Shown in pieces: positions 36,460 through 46,603 of a DNA stretch of 64,000 bases. The notes beneath the pieces are model-generated. The model saw only the letters and a list, made by a program, of their open reading frames with translations, was not told the origin of the DNA and searched no databases. The position numbers and the translations under genes are program-made. The DNA is taken from assembly GCF_029784155.1 (NCBI RefSeq), contig NW_026597177.1, positions 19,268-83,267 on the forward strand, in the 5' to 3' direction. Numbering within the stretch: the first letter of the stretch is position 1; each line of letters starts with the position of its first letter. Source of the DNA: Uranotaenia lowii. Lineage: Eukaryota > Arthropoda > Insecta > Diptera > Culicidae.

Positions 36460-38160
36460 TATACATATAAAATAACACTCGTCAATTATTTGCAGAACTG
36501 TGTAGATAATAACAAAAAGATCTAACAGGTTAAAAAAATTAAATAGTAATAATTACAAATTTTTAGCAAATTTATTTTCAAAGATCAATGTTAATTATTT
36601 CAAATCTTCAAAAAGAAATTTAACATCGTTTTTACAAATCAGCCGAAAATGATAAATACGTAACCAAATCAAAGTCAGGGTTTGTTGGAGAACATTGATT
36701 TTTTTTTCTATCAACTATTATTTCTTCGCAAATATTTGTTTTTCCAATCATAGACAAGCTTTCTACGATAACAATATTTTGTTTTTAAACCCGCGCCGCG
36801 GTAGCTACCCATTTCCTTCATTCATAAGTCATTTGGAGCAATGTATATCACAGCAATAACTAAAAAACGAAATATATTTTTTTATTTTTGTGGTTCAAAT
36901 TCACTGACAAAATTTAGGTTTTTTTTTTCCAAAAAATCTGTCCACAGTTGAACTTTGCTCTCGAAGCCCTGATTGTTTTTTGCAATTGGTGACAAAATAT
37001 TTTTAACATAACATTTAGATTAAATTTGCTGAAATCTTGGGAATAACAAAAATTTCACAGATTTCCAAGCAAATTTATTCAATAAAGAGTTTGGATTCTT
37101 TAATGGTAATTTTTTTTAAACACCAGATCATATAAATAAAATTTTAGTTCTACTGGAATGAGATTTCTAATGCTAGTTTAAGAAAATATCTTAACGTTGT
37201 TAATATGAATTGTAATTTACCAAGTGAAAAGACAGAATTTGTCAACATTTGGTACAACATCAGAGAAAGTTTTCACAGATTTTTTAGATCAAATACAAAA
37301 TAACACTATGGGTTTTTTTTGTCAAGAACATAGTTTTTTCGGCAATTTAGATGCAAAGTTTTTAATCAACTACCAACGAAATTAGCGTTTTGTCCAATTC
37401 GATAAAATAATAATATTTTCAAAAAAATATCTGCTGAGTTTATTTATCATACAACTTTAACAATGAAAAAAATATTTAAAAAAAATCATCATCATGTGCT
37501 CATCAATATTCTTTCGATTTTTTTTATTTGCCTTTGCCGACTTGCCAGCAGTTTTTAAGTTTTAATTTGAAAGCGTTCAAAAAAGTTAGCAAAATTTCAT
37601 TTTAATTTAGAAAAAAATCCAATATTACGTTTCTGACAATGATATTGCACTAATCCCTTTGAAAGGCATCCAGGATGCAAACAAATATTGGCCATGTTGG
37701 TGTTGAAAGAAGAAGAAGAAGAAGGCGATTTGATTTGATTTGAAAGTTTCTTTCCCTTTTGTTCCCCAAAAAAACACTTGCAAAAAAATTCATGTAAGTA
37801 TATATGGTCTGGCCCCCCTCTTACCCAAAGTTAGGAAAAACTTCATAAGTAAAATGCCTCAATAAAACCATTTATAAATAAAAAAGTATATATGGTCGGG
37901 ACTCGAAAAGACCGAACTGAACGCCGATAAAAAAAAAATCGAATTGTGATGAATTACCTGCAACATAAATATCCTGAATAACCTGCAACATAAATATCAG
38001 AATCATTTTTCCATTGTTTTTTTTTTTGCTATTATAAGCTAAATTCAATGTTGCAGGCAGTGAAAATGATGAAAATGCGTTGCGCCAAACTAAACTAAGA
38101 GCCACAATGCTGAGAAGCACTTTTTGGTCAAAAAAATTGAGTTTGTTAAAAAATGAGCAA
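36460..38160. other. AT-rich stretch; short GAA microsatellite
   Basis: Nothing coding recognised. TTGGCCATGTTGGTGTTGAA followed by (GAA)n at 37688-37725 recurs at 60483-60524, marking a dispersed repeat family. Confidence 0.4.
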
Positions 38161-38167
38161 AATAATT

Positions 38168-38213
38168 CTATGTGTGTTTTGGGTTTTCGATTTCAAACAG
38201 TTGCTCGACGCAT
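38168..38213. repeat. Isolated piece of the 47.4/48.6 kb terminal repeat
   Basis: TGTGTGTTTTGGGTTTTCGA and the following TTTCAAACAGTTGCTCGACG are identical over about 42 bp to bases inside the 97-bp terminal inverted repeat at 47388-47484. The outer part and the rest of that element are absent. Confidence 0.7.
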
Positions 38214-38284
38214 TTTTTTTCTCATAAGAGTTTACAATTTCTTGTTTTTCGTCCGGAGACATTCTTATTCTTGTGGCTTTGTCC

Positions 38285-38562
38285 GAATAAATAAATTTAT
38301 TTATTTATTTATTATAAATTTATTCATTTATTTATTATAAATCAACGGATCACATATTGATCCAAATGAAAAACTATAGTTTAGGACAATGTACATACAA
38401 GCGGTAATCTACGTTAAACTTAAAACTCTAAGAATTTTTCTTCGGAATACATCACGCGAAACGTCAAAGTCGAAGTACCCGGAGTAGCGGTTAAATGTTT
38501 TTATAACACCGATTAGAGCTGTGTTGGCCCCATAATTGTTAAGCCGGAGAGGGACAACCCAG
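38285..38562 (-). pseudogene. 3' end of a Jockey/CR1-like LINE with ATAAAT tail
   Basis: The minus strand encodes the last ~45 residues of a LINE ORF2 (VVPLRLNNYGAN, then TFNRYSGYFDFD and a final VFRRKIL stretch), stopping at 38411-38409. A short 3' UTR follows, ending in ATAAAT-type repeats (38285-38342). The [LR]..YG.N.....FN....FDF pattern is the usual C-terminus of these elements. Homology seems to stop near 38565, so the copy is strongly 5'-truncated. It comes from a different element than the LINE at 41-47 kb. Confidence 0.6.
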
Positions 38563-38565
38563 TGA

Positions 38566-38830
38566 TTTTTGAAATGAATTTTCCGCTTCGCAGCGAAATA
38601 AATCCGGAGCGCAACTGCGAAATAGCAGTTGAAACAAAAATTGCAGCCGGAGTCGCCGGAGTGAACACAACGTTCGAGTGAGTTCCTTGTGATTCATCCG
38701 AAAGCTCCGAAAGCGGAAGAAACGCCCCTCGGACATCGTACTAGAGCACGATGCCCGAAGGGTTCATACATGGGATGGGATTCGGATCCGAGCTGCGCAG
38801 TAAAAGTTTTTCGTTGTTTTTTTCTATACT
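38566..38830. other. GC-rich island without assigned function
   Basis: Locally GC-rich sequence (CGGAGTCGCCGGAG, GCTCCGAAAGCGG) in AT-rich surroundings, with open frames on both strands but no domain. It could be a piece of a retrotransposon 5' region or a host exon or 5' UTR. Not resolved. Confidence 0.3.
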
Positions 38831-39479
38831 TTTCTGCAGAGCCCACTGAAAATAATTGTGATCGCTTGAATTCAATAATAAATTAATATGAAAAATTTTC
38901 AAATTGATTCTGACGGTGAATCAAATTTAAAATAAATCTTTTGAAAATTTTAACTGAGTGTGTTTAAGATATTTTTCAAAAGGTTTTTAAAACGATAGAA
39001 GATAATAATTAAAAATCTTTTGAAAAATATCTTAAACATACTCTGTTAAATTATTTTTAATACATTTATTGAAAAAGGAGTTTCGGATTCCAACATTTTA
39101 AAAGCAAGTAGAAAAAAAGGAGGGAGAATTGAAAAGAAATTTTTTTTAATTTCTTTTCATTTCAATGGCAAAAAATGAAATATAATAAATACATGAATAT
39201 AACCATTGCCAGGACATAAAAAAAGGAATTTCGGATTAGATACGAACGAATTTTGCTGATTCATTGTCAAATTAACTGCATTTATTTAAATAATCTTTTA
39301 ATAAAAGTTTAAATATATTCTTAAAAAAATTTTAATTAATAAAAATAATTCATGATTATGTTAAACTCATCTGAAAATGGACAAAAACTTGAATAAATAT
39401 AAATACAAAAAATAATGTATACATTTATCAATAATCAAAATCGCAAAAACAAGGTAAATCCAGTGATTTCACTGCATCA
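38831..39479. other. AT-rich stretch without recognised gene
   Basis: Contains an inverted pair around AATCTTTTGAAAA..TTAAACA (38934-39050). Nothing else was recognised. Confidence 0.35.
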
Positions 39480-40045
39480 AATACATAAAGTTATTTTAGG
39501 AATCAAAATTTAGATTCAGATCAATTTTCACAAAACTGAGATTCAGATGGATTTCAGATTCAATATTCACAATTAAAACTTAAATTCAGATTTCAGATTC
39601 AGATTTCAAATTCCGATCTCAGATTCAGATTTCAGATTCAGATTTCAGATTCAGATTTCAGATTCAGATTTCAGATTCAGATTTCAGATTCAGATTTCAG
39701 ATTCAGATTTCAGATTCAGATTTCAGATTCAGATTTCAGATTCAGATTTCAGATTCAGATTTCAGATTCAGATTCAGATTTCAGATTCAGACTTCAGATT
39801 TCAGATTCAGAGTTCCGATTCAGAATTCAGATTCAGATTTCAGATTCAGATTTCAGATTCAGATTTCAGATTCCAGATTCAGATTTCAGATTCAGATTTC
39901 AGATTCAGATTTCAGATTCAGATTTCAGATTCAGATTTCAGATTCAGAGTTCAGATTCAGATTTCAGGTTCAGATTTCAGGTTCAGATTTCAGATTCAGA
40001 TTTCAGATTCTGATCTCAGATTCTAGATTGAGATTTCAGATTCAG
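39480..40045. repeat. 13-bp satellite (AGATTCAGATTTC)n
   Basis: About 40 tandem units, most nearly identical between 39600 and 39990, degenerating at both edges. It is the same motif as 13283-13489. Its period is not a multiple of three and it has no coding meaning. Confidence 0.9.
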
Positions 40046-41170
40046 ACCACGATATGAAGAATTAAAATTTAAAATTCGATAACAGTAGTTGACAGTACGG
40101 AATCCGGAACCTGGTATCTTGGGATAAAAATATGGATTCAGAAATTACTTTTCAAAAGCCTCAAATTTTGAATCTTTATTAGATTTTTTATTTTTGAATC
40201 TCTTCTCAACCCAATTCTTTTTTTCTGGGATTTCAAATCAGGTTCTGATTTCAGATTTTTTAGGTTTTTTCTCGTCTTCAAATCTTGTTTAAAATTCAGA
40301 CTTAAGAATTGAGGTTTTTAACGGATTTGTTTATTTAAACGGACCAGTTTGCAAAAAATCCATAACTGATTTTATTTTGCACTGTTCAAATTTTATTGCT
40401 CAACTTTACACTAGTAAAGGCTTGAGAAAAGGATATCAGAATTAGATCAACAGATTTTAAAAATATGTTTTCAGAAAGCTAAGACTAACCCCCGGCTGCC
40501 ATCACAAAACCATAGAAAATGCAGAAATGAAGATAACGAATTGAAAATTAAAATTCTATACTTCAGAAACAAGAATCTGGAAAACTAAAATCAGCTCTTG
40601 GCATTCGGAAATTATATTCTTAGATATGAAATTCCGACCCCGACCCGAAATTCTGAATTAATAAATTGATATTTCTAAGGTTTAAGATGCAGGTTTTATG
40701 CACTATTGTTAAGTTAGAAATCAATTTAGGAATAATAAAATGAAATTCAAAGCTCCGAATTCACATTGCATTTTGATTTAATGTGAATGCGGAATTCAGA
40801 ATATGGGTAAAAAAACAGATTCTTAAGTTACTTACAAAGAAAATCCGTTGTTGGATATGTTCTGGAATTCTGATTTCACTAATCACTTTCAACACTACAA
40901 CAACAACTTTCACACCTCGTTCAAAAAAAATTTTAACGTACACCCACGACGTCTGTACAGATTCGAAGCACGAATGAAACTGAACTCCTTTCGAACAATA
41001 TCAACAAAAACAGCCAGCATTGAACAAGCGGGTCGCCCAGTTCCAATACATTGAAAAGCAATTGCGTCAATCCATTTCCATAGGAAAGGAACATAAAGTT
41101 TAAAACTGTGTTGGTGCGTGAAGATGGGCCTCGGCAGAAGAAAGACCGAAAATATTCTAAGTTCGGAATC
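40046..41170. other. AT-rich stretch; 3' flank of the LINE at 41-47 kb
   Basis: Short degenerate TTCAGA fragments continue to about 40300. The part next to 41171 may include the LINE 3' UTR, but no tail was identified. Confidence 0.35.
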
Positions 41171-42547
41171 TCAAAGCCCAAAGCCCAAAATCACCCATTT
41201 ATTCATTTGGAGGCGGAATAATGAACGGGAATGAATTTTTTTCTTGCTGGGAAAGAGCTGCAGATCACGATTCCTCAGAACTCGTGGCCGTACGTTGAGT
41301 CGAAGTTCCTCTAACAATGCGGGGCAGTCTATTCTCGATGAAAGCAGATCCGCAACGACCAAGGCTCGTGTGGCGGTCCGGCGGGCTTGCAGCGTGTCGA
41401 TGTCGATTAGACGACAGCGGCTCTCGTAGCTGGGAAGTCGGAACGGGTCGTGCCAGTTGAGTTGTCGGAGAGCGTATCGCAAAAAACGCCGTTGGATGGT
41501 CTCAATACGCTCTGAGCCGTTTTGATAATATGGGCACCAAACAGCCGAGGCATATTCAAGGGTCGATCGAACCAAACTACAATAAAGACTCTTCAAGCAG
41601 TAGACATCCTTGGAGTCTTTCGTCATGCGGAAAAGAACACCCAGACATCTGGAGGCTTTGTCGACGATATAGTTAGTGTGAGTCTTGAAATTCAACTTTG
41701 TGTCAAGAATCACGCCAAGATCTTTCACTTGTTCGACGCGAGCGATAGCCTCGTTTCCAAGATGATAAATGGCTGATAATGGGAGTCGCTTGCGGGAAAA
41801 CGAAATTACTGCACATTTACTGCGATTCAAGGGAAGGCAATTTACATCACACCAAGAGGCGAAGAGGTTGAACTGACTCTGTAGGAAGTTTACATCCTCG
41901 GGACCGTTGATGCGGCGATACAGTTTCAGGTCATCAACATACGCTAGTTTTGGTCCATCAAGGAGCAACAGCACGCCGTTGAAGTATATCAGGAATATTA
42001 TTGGTCCTAGATGACTCCCTTGAGGCACTCCGGATTTGGCGGAGAACTGACTAGAAAATGATTCACCTATTCGAACAATGAATTTTCGTCCTACCAGGTA
42101 GCTGCGGAACCATTCCAGTAGAGACCCGCAGATACCAATACGATCGAGTTTGGCGATGGCTATGGAATGGTTCACCTTGTCGAAAGCAGCTGACAGATCA
42201 GTGTAGATGACGTCGGTTTGAGATCCCATGGCAAAACTGTCTTGCACAGTAGACGTGAATGTCAACAGGTTTGTAGTCGTAGAGCGCTTGGGCATAAATC
42301 CATGTTTTTCATTTGAGAAATAGAGCTTGCAATACGAAAAAATGGGTTCCAAAACAACCAGCTCGAACAATTTGGCTATCGCACATAAGGCAGAAATGCC
42401 ACGATAGTTGTTCACATTTCGTCTGTCCCCTTTTTTGTGCACCGGAAACATATAGGCCTCTTTCCATAAGGATAGGAACGTAGACTGATCGAGTGAAACT
42501 TTGAAGATTATTTTTAGATGTATCAGCATATGTGATATATATCGCAT
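41171..42547 (-). pseudogene. Jockey/CR1-like LINE reverse transcriptase, broken
   Basis: The minus strand encodes most of a LINE reverse transcriptase (458 codons): HKKGD.RNV.NYRGIS near residues 37-52, YTDLSAAFDKVNH with the first catalytic Asp at 117, GVPQGSHLGP at 173-182, and YVDD at 203-206, where most relatives have Y/FADD. The C-terminal LINE-specific region follows, but the normal ending is replaced by an unrelated tail (KWVILGFGL), suggesting a frameshift near 41225. At the 5' side a frame break at about 42535 joins it to the next fragment with loss of the region that usually holds the PGPDGIP motif, so the enzyme is dead. It is part of one element with 42523-43374 and 46604-47358. 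Confidence 0.8.
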
Positions 42548-43374
42548 ATCAAATGAGGGACGTTACAAGCCGCGCTGGTAACTTGGTCCGAGGATATTGA
42601 GTTTGAGTCAAATACACTACGGAATTTGTCAGCGAAGAGGCCACAGATTTCAGGTTCCGAAGTCGCTAAATTATCATCCAGAAACATGGAGGGCGGTAGG
42701 CCGGATTCTTTCCGCTGGCCCTTGATGTACTGCCAAAATGATTTGGGTTTTGTTTTGAAACCTCGCTGTATCCGAATTAAGTAGCTCTGGTAGCAGCGTG
42801 AGCATAGTTTTTTGTAAGCTGAGTTGAGTTTGCAATACTCATTTTTAGCGCGGAGAGTTTTGTGCCTAGTGTAATAACGGAGAGCTTTATTCTTGAGCGT
42901 TTTCATTTGTCGCAGTTCTTTCGTTACCCAAGGAGCTCGTAGGTTAGAAACTGATGAGCGTTTCGGTACGTGACGATCGATAACGTAATTGATTATATGG
43001 GAAAATTTCATAGCCGCAGCGTTCGGATCGGAAGATTCCAGTTCGGATTCCCAGTCGATAGCATCGAGCGTTTGTGAAACAGCGACGAAATCAGCGTTCT
43101 TAAAGTCGAGAAAGAATTGACCACGTTTTTCGATGTGGGCAAAAGCTCTAGGAATATCAAGTGAAAGCAGCAGAGCAGGGTGATGAGGAACAACCTTGAC
43201 CAAGGGCGTAGGAGCCTCTTCAATCGTAGCCAATTGGGGTCCGTCGCTGATGAAGCAGAGATCGAGCATGCGACCATTTTCATTCTCTATGCTGTTGATC
43301 TCGCGGAGAGTTGCCGTGCTTAGAGAGTCGAGAATCGTGTTGGAAGGCACCGTAAACGAAGATCTGGTTGGATC
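42523..43374 (-). pseudogene. Jockey/CR1-like LINE, endonuclease end and linker, broken
   Basis: The minus-strand frame continues the endonuclease of the fragment at 46604-47358 across the RTE insertion: the two frames join in phase when one copy of TGGTTGGATC is removed. It includes the end of the endonuclease (LDLCFIS, then VVPHHPALLLS) and the linker up to the reverse transcriptase. It stops at 42523, overlapping by frame the downstream piece from which a short deletion separates it. Confidence 0.8.
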
Positions 43375-46300
43375 TTACTTACTTACTTAATGATCCCGCG
43401 CCGATCCTCCGGTGCATAGGGCCGTGGTAAAAGACCTCCACTGTTGACGATCCGGAGCCAGCGTCTTCACCTGGTCCCAGTCAAGATTCTCGTCGACAGT
43501 TCGGATTTCAGCGGCTAGACTTCGCCGCCACGAATTTCTGGGTCTGCCTCTTCTTCGATGACCTTCTGGATTCCAATCTAGCGCCTCTCTGCAAATCTCG
43601 TTTTCATCTCTTCGCAGCGTGTGCCCAATCCATCTCCACTTACGTTCCCGAATCTCGATTTCTAGCGCCTTTTGATGACACCGGCGATGTAGTTCCTCAT
43701 TCGAGATCCAGTTGCCAGGCCACCAAGCGCGGATGATATTCCGCAGGCAGCGGTTTACAAATACTTGCAGTTTTCGCGTCGTTACCGCATATGTGCACCA
43801 AGTTTCGCACCCGTACAGCAATACGGATTTGACGTTTGAGTTGAAGATTCGGATTTTTGTTCGTAGAGAGATCTGGCGTGACCGCCAGATGTTTCGGAGA
43901 CTCGCAAACGCAAATCGGGCCTTTCTGATCCGTGTTTCGATGTCTTTTCTGGTACCACCATCAGGCGTAATCTGGCTACCAAGATACTGGAAGCACTCCA
44001 CTTTCTCAACTTGTTGCCCAGCTACCAGGAAACAGGAGGGATCTCCTGTGTTGATCTCCATCGACTTGGTCTTTCCGACATTGACTTTGAGACCTGCTGC
44101 CTTGGAACTTTCGGTGAGGTCGTCGAGTTTGCTCTGCATATCTGGTTGTGTTTGGGCGAGCAAAACAATATCGTCAGCCAGGTCAAGGTCGTTCAGTTGC
44201 TCCATTGTTGAAGGATTCCACGGCAATCCTCGGTTCGGTGCACAGTCAATCGATCCAATCAGAATCTCATCCATTACGATTAGAAAAAGTAGCGGTGATA
44301 GAATACATCCTTGTCTCACTCCAGCAGTTACCGGGATTGGTTCGGACAAGACACCGTCGTGCAAGACCTTGCACGAAAATGCCTCATACTGTGCTTCGAT
44401 GAGATGGACTAGTTTCTCTGGGACCCCTCGTCGCCTTAGAGCCGCCCAGATGTTTTCATGGTTAAGTCGGTCAAATGCTTTTTCGAAATCAACGAACACC
44501 AGCAGAAGAGAGTCCTGGAATTCGTTGATTTGTTCCAGTATGATTCGGAGCGTTGTGATGTGGTCCACACATGATCGTCGAGATCGGAATCCAGCTTGTT
44601 GCCGTCGGAGTGTGGCGTCTATTTTCTCCTGGATCCTGTTCAGAATCACTTTGCAGAGTACTTTGAGGGTTGTACAGATCAACGTTATGCCTCGCCAGTT
44701 ACCGCACTCTGTCAGGTCTCCTTTCTTCGGGACCTTTACGAGGATACCCTGCATCCAGTCGGCCGGGAATGTTGCAGTATCCCAGATGTCAGCGAAAAGA
44801 CGGTGCAACATTTGTGCTGATAGGGCAGGGTCGGCTTTCAGCATTTCAGCAGGGATGCAATCGATCCCAGGTGCTTTGTTGGATTTCATGTTTTTGATTG
44901 CCGCTTCTATTTCAGCCAGCGAAGGCGCTTCCGAGTTGACGCCATTTATGCGACTTACTGTTGGCGCTTCGAGCTGCAGATTCTGTTGGCCATCGCTATT
45001 CGTGACTCGGAAGAGTTGTTCGAAGTGCTCAGTCCATCGTTTGAGCTGATCTGTTCGATCGGTCAATAACTGACCTGCTCGGTCTTTTAGCGGCATTCTT
45101 GCATTAGTCCTTGCACCACTGAGGCGGCGAGAAATGTCATAAAGTAATCGGATATCTCCATTGGCGGCGGCTCTTTCTCCCTCTTCGGCTAGGGAGTTTG
45201 TCCAGGCTCTCTTGTCTCGTCTACAAGCTCGTTTAACTGCCTTTTCCAGCTCCGCATATCGTAAGCGGGCGGCTGCTTTGGCTGACCCGGTACATGCCTG
45301 CTCAATTCCGACTTTCGCCTTTCTCCGATCATCGACCATCCTCCAAGTTTCATCCGACATCCATTCACTCCTTCTTCCACAAACTTTACCGAGAGTACCA
45401 TGGCTCGTCGTGATAAAGGCATTCTTGATTCCACACCACTGTTCTTCGACTGTTCCGTCTGTCGGCAGCTCCGAGGCTCGGGATTCTAGCTGTTCAACGT
45501 ATGCCCTTTTCATCTCTGGATTCTCCAACCGGCGGACGTCGTAACGACACCCGACTTTCTCCTCGCGCCGTTGGACACGTGCAACTCTCAGTCGTATCTC
45601 GCCAAGGACGAGGTGATGGTCAGATGCAATGTCTGCGCTTCGCTTGTTGCGGACATCAAGAAGGCTCCTTCTCCATTTTCGGCTGATGCAGATGTGGTCA
45701 ATTTGATTTTCTGTTCGGCCATCTCGGGATACCCAAGTGACCTTATGTGCTGGTCGATGGGGGAAGAGCGATCCACCGATCACCATGTTGTTGTTGCCAC
45801 AAAATTCTACAAACAGCTCTCCGTTTTCGCTCATCTGTCCTAGGCCATGGCGCCCCATGATGCGCTCAAGGTCCTGATTGTCGGAGCCAATCTTTGCATT
45901 GAAGTCGCCCAAATGGATTTGAATGTCACCCTTCGGAATTCTCTCAACCACGCTGTTCAGTTGACTGTAAAACTGCTCTTTCTCCTGCAAGTCGGCAACG
46001 TCAGTTGGCGCATAACACTGGACCATTGTAAGGTTTCTAACCCGTGTTCTAAATCTGGCTACGATTATTCTTTCGTTTATCGGTTCCCATCTAATGAGGG
46101 CCGCGTAGGCCTGCGGGCTTAACAGGAAACCAACTCCTCGTTCCCGAGTAGCATGTTCTCCTCGTATGCCAGAGTAAAGCAGGACTTGCCCGGATTGTGT
46201 CTTGTGTTCTCCAGTATTAGGCCAACGGACTTCGCTCAGTCCCAGAATTTCAAGCTTGAGGCGGCTAGCCTCTCTAGCAAGTTGTTCCAGTTTGCCTTGT

Positions 46301-46603
46301 TGGGCAAGGGTTAAAACATTCCAAGTTCCAATTCGTGTCCGTGTTTTCATGCTAAAAGTCGTCGCCAAAGTTCCAGGTCGGTCATTTCTTTCGGATTCCG
46401 TAACAATTTCAAATCGGGAGCAGTAGGTTGTTAGCCTAAAGTCCCTATCCCGCGATGGGGCTGCCATCTTGGACATAGCTGGCGGGAGCCGCATTTCATA
46501 AATTCAGCCGCTTGCTACAAGACAGACGCTGTTTGAGCCGCCCCTGACCTGGAGAACAGACGCTCGGTTGTTGTTGCACGCCGCCCCTGACCTGGGGAAC
46601 AGT
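43375..46603 (-). mobile_element. RTE-type LINE copy 5, intact ORF, nested in a LINE
   Basis: A 3,229-bp insertion flanked by an exact 10-bp duplication TGGTTGGATC (43365-43374 and 46604-46613) interrupts the Jockey/CR1-like LINE. The 3' end is a short AAGTAAGTAAG tail rather than poly(A), as usual for the RTE clade. The 5' UTR has two 22-bp direct repeats (46580-46601 and 46537-46558). Compared with copies 3 and 4 the first few dozen bases (from GATGCTTTGGTCGC) are missing, so it is slightly 5'-truncated. It is the only copy here able to encode a complete protein. Confidence 0.9.
43387..46494 (-). CDS. RTE-clade endonuclease-reverse transcriptase, intact
   Basis: This single ORF protein would nick target DNA and copy its own RNA at the nick. 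In the 1,035-codon open frame the apurinic-like endonuclease spans about 50-300 (TWN at 57-59, SEVRW with Glu 88, QCYAPT, GDFNA with Asp 197, NQIDH, SDHH at 291-294). The reverse transcriptase spans about 530-800 (VDFEKAFDR with Asp 669, GVRQGC at 725-730, LADD with Asp 774/775). A C-terminal domain follows with GHTLRRDE and GRPRNSWRR. No stop or frameshift is seen. The true start is probably the methionine at residue 49 (46350, MKTRTRIGTWN), giving 987 residues: copies 3 and 4 have two more bases upstream, which puts the extra 48 codons out of frame there. The layout resembles the Bov-B type of RTE; exact clade is from memory. Confidence 0.9.
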   Translation of the reverse strand: MRLPPAMSKMAAPSRDRDFRLTTYCSRFEIVTESERNDRPGTLATTFSMKTRTRIGTWNVLTLAQQGKLEQLAREASRLKLEILGLSEVRWPNTGEHKTQSGQVLLYSGIRGEHATRERGVGFLLSPQAYAALIRWEPINERIIVARFRTRVRNLTMVQCYAPTDVADLQEKEQFYSQLNSVVERIPKGDIQIHLGDFNAKIGSDNQDLERIMGRHGLGQMSENGELFVEFCGNNNMVIGGSLFPHRPAHKVTWVSRDGRTENQIDHICISRKWRRSLLDVRNKRSADIASDHHLVLGEIRLRVARVQRREEKVGCRYDVRRLENPEMKRAYVEQLESRASELPTDGTVEEQWCGIKNAFITTSHGTLGKVCGRRSEWMSDETWRMVDDRRKAKVGIEQACTGSAKAAARLRYAELEKAVKRACRRDKRAWTNSLAEEGERAAANGDIRLLYDISRRLSGARTNARMPLKDRAGQLLTDRTDQLKRWTEHFEQLFRVTNSDGQQNLQLEAPTVSRINGVNSEAPSLAEIEAAIKNMKSNKAPGIDCIPAEMLKADPALSAQMLHRLFADIWDTATFPADWMQGILVKVPKKGDLTECGNWRGITLICTTLKVLCKVILNRIQEKIDATLRRQQAGFRSRRSCVDHITTLRIILEQINEFQDSLLLVFVDFEKAFDRLNHENIWAALRRRGVPEKLVHLIEAQYEAFSCKVLHDGVLSEPIPVTAGVRQGCILSPLLFLIVMDEILIGSIDCAPNRGLPWNPSTMEQLNDLDLADDIVLLAQTQPDMQSKLDDLTESSKAAGLKVNVGKTKSMEINTGDPSCFLVAGQQVEKVECFQYLGSQITPDGGTRKDIETRIRKARFAFASLRNIWRSRQISLRTKIRIFNSNVKSVLLYGCETWCTYAVTTRKLQVFVNRCLRNIIRAWWPGNWISNEELHRRCHQKALEIEIRERKWRWIGHTLRRDENEICREALDWNPEGHRRRGRPRNSWRRSLAAEIRTVDENLDWDQVKTLAPDRQQWRSFTTALCTGGSARDH

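Noticed and set aside
38539..38886. 65-codon frames on both strands in the GC-rich island
   Set aside because: Overlapping opposite frames without domain or splice evidence; recorded only as an unassigned island.
39480..40045. CRISPR-like array
   Set aside because: Units are directly tandem with no spacers, and the genome is eukaryotic.
40880..41050. Minus-strand 36-residue frame MLAVFVDIVRKEFSF as a small exon
   Set aside because: Open but short, with no homology recognised and no consensus splice sites; possibly LINE 3' UTR or flank.
43712..45049. 445-codon plus-strand frame opposite the intact RTE ORF
   Set aside because: Same antisense shadow as above, with RTE codon usage mirrored.
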